Source of the DNA: an uncultured Mycoplasmatota bacterium
Lineage (GTDB): Bacteria > Bacillota_I > Bacilli_A > RF39 > UBA660
DNA: 16,705 bases
Assembly: GCA_900543675.1 (NCBI GenBank)
Contig: UQRY01000032.1
Span: 1-16,705, forward strand
Direction: 5' to 3'
The position numbers and the translations under genes are program-made. Positions 6,911 through 11,942 of this stretch are shown piece after piece. The notes under the pieces are model-generated. The model did no database searches. It worked only from the letters and a program-made list of their open reading frames with translations, and had not been told where the DNA came from. The number at the start of each line of letters is the position of its first letter. Positions within the stretch are counted from its first letter, which is position 1.

Positions 6911-7570
6911 ATGGGACAAGTAGATAAGAATAATGAACAGAAAGAGCAGCAAAGAGATCAAGTTTTAACTTCTGGCTGGGATGCGATAACGGAAGCATGT
7001 GAACGTATATATCCAGAACAAAAGGATCCCAAGCATTATGGTACTATTATTAGTTGGCAATTAGGAGGAAATGATCCATTAGATGGAATTAGTATTTACG
7101 AGGGAGAAGATTATTGGCATTTCGTGACATATGGGTTGTCAGAATTATACGAGAAAGAAAGTGAAAATAAAGAAATTAGTGGATATGGGATGGAATTCAC
7201 TTTCAAATTAAAAAAAGATCAGTATGAAGATACTGAAGCAGAAATTAAAGGTATCTGTGGTATTTTACAAATGATTGCTCGTTTAACTTTTACTAAGGGA
7301 GAAATTTTTAATCCTTATGAGTATTTATATACTGGGCAAACGGAAGGAATCGATACTAAAATGCGCTCTAATATTACTGGATTCATTACGATTCCTGATC
7401 CTCAACTTCAAGGGATTAATACACCTAATGGAAAGGTTAGTTTTGTAGAATTAATTGGCGTTACCAATCATGAATTGTTGGCCATTATGAATAAGCAACT
7501 AACGGTAAAAGAATTATATGAGAAATTAGGTAGTGATGTTACTAATTATCATCGTAGTTCTCTTGTATAG
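6911..7570 (+). CDS. Suppressor-of-fused (SUFU) domain protein
   Basis: 219 residues, soluble, no signal peptide. The family hallmarks are plain: GWDAITEACERIYPEQKDPKHYGT (22-45), LGGNDPLDGISIY (51-63) and WHFVTYGLSELY (69-80), followed by GYGMEFTFKL (about 92-101). The animal SUFU binds Gli transcription factors; the role of the bacterial homologues is not known with certainty, although some are proposed to be immunity proteins of polymorphic toxin systems. No toxin is adjacent here. The gene has its own promoter and terminator. It starts MGQVDKNNEQKEQQ, a polar Gln-rich lead-in before the domain. AAGGAG lies 10 nt before the ATG. Confidence 0.9.
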   Translation: MGQVDKNNEQKEQQRDQVLTSGWDAITEACERIYPEQKDPKHYGTIISWQLGGNDPLDGISIYEGEDYWHFVTYGLSELYEKESENKEISGYGMEFTFKLKKDQYEDTEAEIKGICGILQMIARLTFTKGEIFNPYEYLYTGQTEGIDTKMRSNITGFITIPDPQLQGINTPNGKVSFVELIGVTNHELLAIMNKQLTVKELYEKLGSDVTNYHRSSLV

Positions 7571-7602
7571 ATGAATACTTAATGATGAATGTGATTATGT
7601 TT

Positions 7603-7636
7603 GGTTATGACTAGTAAGGGAGTGATAACCTTTTTT
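7603..7636 (+). terminator. Terminator of the SUFU gene
   Basis: GGTTAT (7603-7608) pairs with ATAACC (7625-7630). After a G-G mismatch, ACT (7610-7612) pairs with AGT (7621-7623). Six T follow. Confidence 0.7.
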
Positions 7637-7665
7637 ATTTGCGATTGTTGTTTACTTTTATCGGA

Positions 7666-8202
7666 TTAATCTTGTGGGAAATGTTTACTTTGATATTCAC
7701 TTTTTAAAATATGATCGATTTCTTCAGGACTTTCTTTACAGTCATTATTTAACCATTTTTTGACGATGGCATTTAATCCAGCCATAAAGAATTCAATGTG
7801 ATAGTCGATAAATTTATCCTCATACATGAGTTTAGATAGATTAGTGTCATATTGTTGAATAATAAAATGTTTATCTCTATTTAATTTGAAATATGTTTTA
7901 TAGAAGATTTGATTTTCTTTGATGTGGCGGAATAATTTTAAAAAGTCGTTAGTATTATTCTTTGTTTCTCGTTCTTCTTGATATAACATGAAGACATCAT
8001 TTTCGATTTTTTTTACGATTTTTTCTGCTAAATCATAGACATCTAAATAGTTTGCGTAGAAAGTAGAACGGTTTAATTTTGCTTCTTTACAGATATCCGT
8101 TACTGAAATTTCGTTGATTTCTTTGGTTTGTAAAAAATGTACAAAAGCTCGTTCTATTTTTTCTTGAGAATTTTTTCTTCTTTTATTATTAGGGGTATTC
8201 AT
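7666..8202 (-). CDS. TetR/AcrR-family transcriptional repressor
   Basis: 178 residues. The N-terminal DNA-binding domain is typical: SQEKIERAFVHFLQTK (12-27), then the helix-turn-helix EISVTDICKEAKLNRSTFYANYLDVYDL (31-58) with the STFY recognition helix. The C-terminal part (about 75-175) looks like the TetR_C_8 (DhaS-like) ligand domain; the ligand is unknown. The start is set by AAAGGAGAG (8209-8217 on this strand), eight bases before the ATG. The gene is divergent from a two-gene membrane-associated operon, and an inverted repeat lies over both promoters. It therefore probably represses itself and that operon and is released by an effector. Confidence 0.93.
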   Translation of the reverse strand: MNTPNNKRRKNSQEKIERAFVHFLQTKEINEISVTDICKEAKLNRSTFYANYLDVYDLAEKIVKKIENDVFMLYQEERETKNNTNDFLKLFRHIKENQIFYKTYFKLNRDKHFIIQQYDTNLSKLMYEDKFIDYHIEFFMAGLNAIVKKWLNNDCKESPEEIDHILKSEYQSKHFPQD

Positions 8203-8245
8203 GATTATCTCTCCTTTATTCCAACAGATGTCTGAAAATTGATGA

Positions 8246-8274
8246 TTGTTTTGTCTGTCTTTACTGATTATACT
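8246..8274 (+). promoter_or_regulatory. Rightward promoter of the TetR-controlled operon
   Basis: TTGTTT (8246-8251), 17-bp spacer, TATACT (8269-8274). Predicted start near 8281, at the left edge of the inverted repeat. Confidence 0.7.
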
Positions 8275-8295
8275 AAAAATGTATTAAACAAACAA
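8267..8295 (-). promoter_or_regulatory. Leftward promoter of the tetR-type gene
   Basis: Read on the minus strand: TTGTTT (complement of 8290-8295), 17-bp spacer, TATAAT (complement of 8267-8272). Its -10 overlaps the rightward -10 and its -35 lies inside the inverted repeat at 8284-8306. Confidence 0.7.
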
Positions 8296-8306
8296 GTGTT
8301 GTTTAA
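8284..8306. promoter_or_regulatory. Probable TetR operator
   Basis: TTAAACAA (8284-8291), 7-bp gap, TTGTTTAA (8299-8306): perfect 8-bp arms. It covers the -35 of the leftward promoter and the first transcribed bases of the rightward one, so a bound dimer would block both. Confidence 0.65.
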
Positions 8307-8326
8307 ATGAAAGGAGAATGATGAAT

Positions 8327-8578
8327 ATGGTAAAATCAAAATTAGGAAAAGCAAATCAGAAAATTGAAAAGGCAGTAGTAGGAGGATATGAAAAAATCGA
8401 AGATACTGTTGTAGGTGGATACAAAAAAATTGAAAACTCTGTTGTTGGCACATATCAAAAAATTGAAGATAAGTTTGTTGATCAGTTTTTAACTAAAGAT
8501 GGAGAAACAGTAGAAGAAGCAAAGAAACGATTAAAACAAGAATCTACTACTAAAAAAGATAGTCATAAAGAGGCGTAA
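8327..8578 (+). CDS. Small amphipathic 11-residue-repeat protein
   Basis: 83 residues from the ATG at 8327. Four tandem 11-residue units span residues 12-55: KIEKAVVGGYE, KIEDTVVGGYK, KIENSVVGTYQ, KIEDKFVDQFL. A charged tail follows (TKDGETVEEAKKRLKQ, then Ser/Thr/Lys/His). Such 11-mers with a Lys-Ile-Glu start and Val-Val core make long amphipathic helices suited to lying on membranes, as in apolipoproteins and synuclein; this is inference. No membrane span or signal. ATGs also occur at 8318 and 8321, but AGGAG (8312-8316) is only 1 and 4 nt from them and 10 nt from 8327. Overproduced proteins of similar pattern are common in Firmicutes without an assigned function. Its partner gene starts one base after its stop. 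Confidence 0.8.
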   Translation: MVKSKLGKANQKIEKAVVGGYEKIEDTVVGGYKKIENSVVGTYQKIEDKFVDQFLTKDGETVEEAKKRLKQESTTKKDSHKEA

Positions 8579-8579
8579 A

Positions 8580-8975
8580 ATGAAAAAGGATACATTATTA
8601 GAAATTATTTTAGGAACAATTGGTGGTTTAGTATTCGCTATTGGAATGTGTATGACCTTAATACCAGAATGGAATTTATTTAATTTAGGCGTAGTCATTA
8701 CCGTTATTGGCTTTATTTTACTTCTTTGTATTATTCCCGTATATCGTTCTACTCATCCAAAAAAACAACATGCGCCGATCAATTGGGGAATTGTATTTAC
8801 TTGGATAATCGGTGTTGTTGGTGCCTTAATTATGGGCTTTGGTATAAGTAAAGTTATGATCGATGCACCTAGTCAAAGTGAACTCATCTTGGGAATTGTT
8901 GTTGGTATAATTGGCTTGTTGATTTGCGTACTTAATTATCCTATTTATTCCTATTTAAAAAGTAATCAAAAATAA
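8580..8975 (+). CDS. Four-helix integral membrane protein
   Basis: 131 residues with four predicted spans (about 8-28, 34-55, 69-91, 101-125) and short loops. The two halves resemble each other: LGTIGGLVFAIGM and VIGFILLLCIIPVY in the first half match IIGVVGALIMGFGI and IIGLLICVLNYPIY in the second. This suggests an internal duplication of a two-helix hairpin. No known transporter signature is seen and I do not assign a function. The ATG at 8580 is one base after the stop of the repeat protein, with AAGAGG (8568-8573) inside that gene, so the pair is translationally coupled and TetR-controlled. They may act together at the membrane. Confidence 0.82.
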   Translation: MKKDTLLEIILGTIGGLVFAIGMCMTLIPEWNLFNLGVVITVIGFILLLCIIPVYRSTHPKKQHAPINWGIVFTWIIGVVGALIMGFGISKVMIDAPSQSELILGIVVGIIGLLICVLNYPIYSYLKSNQK

Positions 8976-8976
8976 G

Positions 8977-9001
8977 AAAAGGAGAGTGATTTCTCCTTTT
9001 T
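8977..9001 (+). terminator. Terminator after the two-gene operon
   Basis: AAAAGGAGA (8977-8985) pairs perfectly with TCTCCTTTT (8992-9000) around GTGATT; the T-run runs to 9001. With no promoter seen before the next gene, it may be leaky. Confidence 0.85.
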
Positions 9002-9028
9002 GACGTTGATTAGTAAGAGGTGTTACCC

Positions 9029-9883
9029 ATGAAAAAAATGTTAAAAACGATATTTTATCCTAACCGTGTAGTTGGTTTGTTCTTTTTTCTTTTCGGGTTT
9101 GGTTTATTAATTTATGTTTTTGCTTGTCATTTAGAAGATACTCCACTTGCTTATTTTAGTTATATTTTATCAACATATGCGTTAATTCTTTTTATTATTT
9201 GGTTTTGTAAAGCTTGTAAGTTTAGTAATGAATGGATCAAAAAAACTTCTTGGTATCAAATTTATCAAAAAAATGAATCACGGATACAAAGAGGTTCATT
9301 GTTTTTTTCTTCCTTTTTAAACATTGTTTATTCGTTATTTAATTTTGTTGTTGGTATTTATTATCGATCATTTTGGTTTCTTACATTTGCGGTTTATTAT
9401 TTTTTACTTAGTTTTATGAGAGTTTCTTTACTTACTCATGTAGAAGACTTATATAAAAATTCGTTCAAAGAATATGAAAAATTAAAGCGGTGTGGGATCG
9501 TTTTACTTTTATTAAATATTGTTTTGATTGGTATGGTAGTTTTAATTTTGAGGACTAATCAAAATATTCATTATGCTGGTTCAGTTATTTATATTGTTGC
9601 TCTTTATGATTTTTATTTGATTATTCTTGCTTTTGTAAATGCTTTTCGTTATCGAAAGACAAATCATCCTCTATTATTAGCCAGTAAGGGGATCAATTTA
9701 ACTGTCGCAATGATTTCGATGCTTTCTTTAGAAGTTGCTATGATTGAACGGTTTGGTGAACAGGACCAATCGTTTAAGGTTATGATGACGGGAAGTTTAG
9801 GCTTTACTATTTGCTTAATTAATTCTATTATGGCTTTTTATATGATTATTAAGGCTAGTAGATATTTGAAAAGAGAGGGATAA
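9029..9883 (+). CDS. Polytopic membrane protein of unknown function
   Basis: 284 residues with about eight hydrophobic spans (roughly 13-33, 42-60, 89-111, 114-134, 156-175, 185-206, 219-238, 250-275). The connecting loops are Lys/Arg-rich, and a cytoplasmic stretch at 138-155 (EDLYKNSFKEYEKLKRCG) is charged. Aromatic residues are abundant. No catalytic or transport motif is recognisable. The ATG at 9029 is preferred because AAGAGG (9015-9020) is eight bases upstream; a GTG at 9020 would overlap that site. It lies 53 nt after the TetR-controlled operon, separated by a terminator and without a clear promoter, so some expression may come from read-through. Confidence 0.8.
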   Translation: MKKMLKTIFYPNRVVGLFFFLFGFGLLIYVFACHLEDTPLAYFSYILSTYALILFIIWFCKACKFSNEWIKKTSWYQIYQKNESRIQRGSLFFSSFLNIVYSLFNFVVGIYYRSFWFLTFAVYYFLLSFMRVSLLTHVEDLYKNSFKEYEKLKRCGIVLLLLNIVLIGMVVLILRTNQNIHYAGSVIYIVALYDFYLIILAFVNAFRYRKTNHPLLLASKGINLTVAMISMLSLEVAMIERFGEQDQSFKVMMTGSLGFTICLINSIMAFYMIIKASRYLKREG

Positions 9884-9954
9884 ATTCCTCTAAACTTAGT
9901 TGATGTGTTACTGTTAATGGATTACTTTTTTATTTATTTTAGAAGATTATATAG

Positions 9955-9988
9955 AAAAAGAAACCTATTTAGTTATCGGTTTCTTTTT
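9955..9988. terminator. Bidirectional terminator between convergent genes
   Basis: AAAAAGAAACC (9955-9965) pairs perfectly with GGTTTCTTTTT (9978-9988) around a 12-nt loop. It gives a T-run in both directions. It overlaps the last codons of the MerR-type gene on the minus strand, whose TAG is at 9965-9967. Confidence 0.85.
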
Positions 9989-10432
9989 GTATTGCTGATG
10001 ACTTTGTTCAAATAGAAGTCTTATTTCTTCAGGCATATCGTGAGGATCAAGTTTTTTTACTCTTTTTTCGCTTCCTTCTTTTAATGCTTCATCATAGTAC
10101 CAGCATTTGAACTTGATTAAGGCTAAAGCATCTTCTAGCTCTTTAATTTCTTGTTCAATATGGGCTTTCTGACGGATAAACATTTCTCTTCTTTGAGAGA
10201 TTGTTTTATCTCCTAGAGAACACCAGTTCATAAATTCTTTGATCTCTTTGATTTGTAGACCAGATTTTTTTAGACATTCAATTACTCGTAGGGATTCAAG
10301 AGTTTTATCATTAAATTTTCTAATCCCTGCAGAATCTCTTACTGTATCGATTAATAATCCTTCATTATCGTAGTATCTAAGGGTAGGAATAGGTAAATTT
10401 ACCATTTTGGAAACTTCTCCGATTGTATACAT
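9965..10432 (-). CDS. MerR-family regulator, AdhR-like
   Basis: 155 residues. The winged helix is clear: YTIGEVSKMVNLPIPTLRYYDNEGLL (2-27) and GIRKFNDKTLESLRVIECLKKSGLQIKEIKEF (36-67). A long dimerisation coiled coil with RRE and KAHIEQEIKELEDALALIKFKCWYYDEAL follows (81-117). Cys53 in the IECLKKSG segment matches the position of the redox/aldehyde-sensing Cys52 of Bacillus AdhR, so a thiol-based response to aldehydes or electrophiles is plausible; other cysteines are C71 and C110. The ATG at 10432 is chosen: AAAGGA (10441-10446) is eight bases before it, whereas the upstream ATG at 10441 overlaps that site. A classic MerR-type promoter lies just upstream, pointing the other way. Confidence 0.9.
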   Translation of the reverse strand: MYTIGEVSKMVNLPIPTLRYYDNEGLLIDTVRDSAGIRKFNDKTLESLRVIECLKKSGLQIKEIKEFMNWCSLGDKTISQRREMFIRQKAHIEQEIKELEDALALIKFKCWYYDEALKEGSEKRVKKLDPHDMPEEIRLLFEQSHQQYKKKPITK

Positions 10433-10466
10433 AGTGTACATCCTTTCATTATGGTTAATAAAATGC

Positions 10467-10497
10467 TTGACCTAAAGTTAACTTTAACTTGTAAAAT
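10467..10497 (+). promoter_or_regulatory. MerR-type promoter with 19-bp spacer and operator
   Basis: TTGACC (10467-10472), exactly 19 bp, TAAAAT (10492-10497). The spacer holds the perfect palindrome TAAAGTTAACTTTA (10473-10486). Over-long spacers with a central dyad are diagnostic of MerR-activated promoters. It transcribes rightward towards the DUF2974 gene, and the same dyad lies over the likely promoter region of the merR-type gene. Confidence 0.85.
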
Positions 10498-10627
10498 GAT
10501 AGTAACACATGATGTTTAGTGTGTCAATAAAAAGAGTAATTGTATAGGGTTGAAGAAAAGTAGAAGAGTACTTCATCGGATATAATCGTGAGATAGGTAT
10601 TCAGAAAACTCTTTTCTTGAAAAGATT

Positions 10628-10655
10628 TTGATATTTCTTCGCTGTGTGTTATACT
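10628..10655 (+). promoter_or_regulatory. Constitutive-looking promoter of the DUF2974 gene
   Basis: TTGATA (10628-10633), 16-bp spacer, TATACT (10650-10655). The start would be near 10662. A TCTTTTC-TT-GAAAAGA inverted repeat lies just upstream (about 10611-10626). Confidence 0.6.
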
Positions 10656-10678
10656 ATTCACGGAAATGTGGGGATATC

Positions 10679-11767
10679 ATGACATTACGTGAATATATAC
10701 AAGTAAATAAAAATGTGACGTTTAATGAGATGCCTTTTAATGAGGTAGATAATCTTTTACTCTCTGAACTTAGCTATATTGATTTTGAGTTGTTCATGCC
10801 CTTTTCTGCGAACGAAAAAATATCATTAAAAATGTTAGCTACTTTATTTTTTAATCGTTATACACCAAAAGATATCAAGAAATTACGGACAGCGCCTTCG
10901 ATTCAAAAAATCATTTCTTATTTTAAATTGATGGCCTCATCCAAAAGATATCAGGATATTTTAATTTATCACTATGTTAATGAAGTAGAAGAACGTACGC
11001 AATTTGGTGCTATGTCGATGCTACTTGGAGATGGGACAATTTATATTGCTTTTGAAGGAACAGATGATTCTATTTATGGATGGAAAGAAGATTTTAAATT
11101 GTCTTATCAGTTTCCAGTAGTTGCCCAACAAAAAGCAGCTGAATATTTAGATAAAACCATTTCTTTTTTTGGCCCTAAAGTACGAATTGGTGGTCATTCT
11201 AAAGGTGGTAATTTAGCTATGGCAGGGTATATGTTATGTGATTTTTGGACTCGACGTAAAATTATTGAAATTTATAATAATGATGGTCCTGGTTTTCGTA
11301 AAAAAGAATATGAGTCTAAGATGTATCGCCGTATGTTAAGAAAATTACGGATGTTTGTTCCAGAAGAGAGTATTGTAGGAATGCTTTTAAGACATCCTAA
11401 AGATTATACTGTAGTAAAAAGTAGTTATCGCGGAGTTCTACAACATGATGGTGTTAGTTGGCTTGTTGGAAAAAATAAGTTTTTACGAGGGAAATTATCT
11501 CCTAAAAGTAAAAAATTTGAGCGGCGGTTTATTCGTTGGATCTATCGTTATGATGATGAAAAACGAAAAAAAATCGTCTTGGCATTGTTTTCTATTTTTG
11601 AACGAGCTGGGGTTAAGGGCCTTAGTGAATTGAAAATCACTAAAGTAAATAAGTTAATCGCTTTGGTTAAAGAAAATAGACATATGGATAAAGAAACTAG
11701 AAAGTTGTTGGTGGACTCTTTTAAAGACTTACTTTTAATGAAAGATAATGACAATGTCGATATGTAG
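10679..11767 (+). CDS. DUF2974 (Mbeg1-like) alpha/beta-hydrolase
   Basis: 362 residues, cytoplasmic, no signal peptide. Family pattern: an N-terminal region ending in the FGAMSMLLGDGTIYIAFEGTDDS segment (109-131), GWKEDFKLSY (134-143), the nucleophile elbow GHSKGG (172-177) with Ser174, YNNDGPGF (199-206) with Asp202, SIVGMLL (231-237), and QHDGVSW (255-261) with His256. Ser174, Asp202 and His256 are the likely catalytic triad of a lipase/esterase-type enzyme; the substrate is unknown. The C-terminal 90 residues are basic and helical. The frame is open back to 10628, but that overlaps the promoter; the ATG at 10679 has GGGGA close upstream. A MerR-controlled promoter 180 bp upstream points at it, so the gene may have both a basal and an inducible promoter. 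Confidence 0.88.
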   Translation: MTLREYIQVNKNVTFNEMPFNEVDNLLLSELSYIDFELFMPFSANEKISLKMLATLFFNRYTPKDIKKLRTAPSIQKIISYFKLMASSKRYQDILIYHYVNEVEERTQFGAMSMLLGDGTIYIAFEGTDDSIYGWKEDFKLSYQFPVVAQQKAAEYLDKTISFFGPKVRIGGHSKGGNLAMAGYMLCDFWTRRKIIEIYNNDGPGFRKKEYESKMYRRMLRKLRMFVPEESIVGMLLRHPKDYTVVKSSYRGVLQHDGVSWLVGKNKFLRGKLSPKSKKFERRFIRWIYRYDDEKRKKIVLALFSIFERAGVKGLSELKITKVNKLIALVKENRHMDKETRKLLVDSFKDLLLMKDNDNVDM

Positions 11768-11906
11768 TAGTTTGATATCTAATCGTTAGTAATGGAAGTT
11801 CATTTTAGAAAAATAAATTGTTGATTATATCGTTAAATATGGTAGTGAATATTGGAAAAAGTCTTTAGAAAATTTAGTTTATTTTCTTTTTTCTTTTCTT
11901 GTACTA

Positions 11907-11915
11907 TGATATAAT
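11907..11915 (+). promoter_or_regulatory. Extended -10 promoter of the long AAA+ gene
   Basis: TGATATAAT: TG at 11907-11908 and TATAAT at 11910-11915. The -35 region is a T-rich tract without a good match. GGGAGG (11931-11936) follows in a leader of about 20 nt. Confidence 0.6.
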
Positions 11916-11942
11916 AAAGAAGAATATATAGGGAGGCAATGT

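Noticed and set aside
9874..9895. AGAGGGA/TTCCTCT hairpin at the end of the polytopic membrane protein gene as its terminator
   Set aside because: No T-run follows; the bidirectional hairpin at 9955-9988 is a far better terminator.
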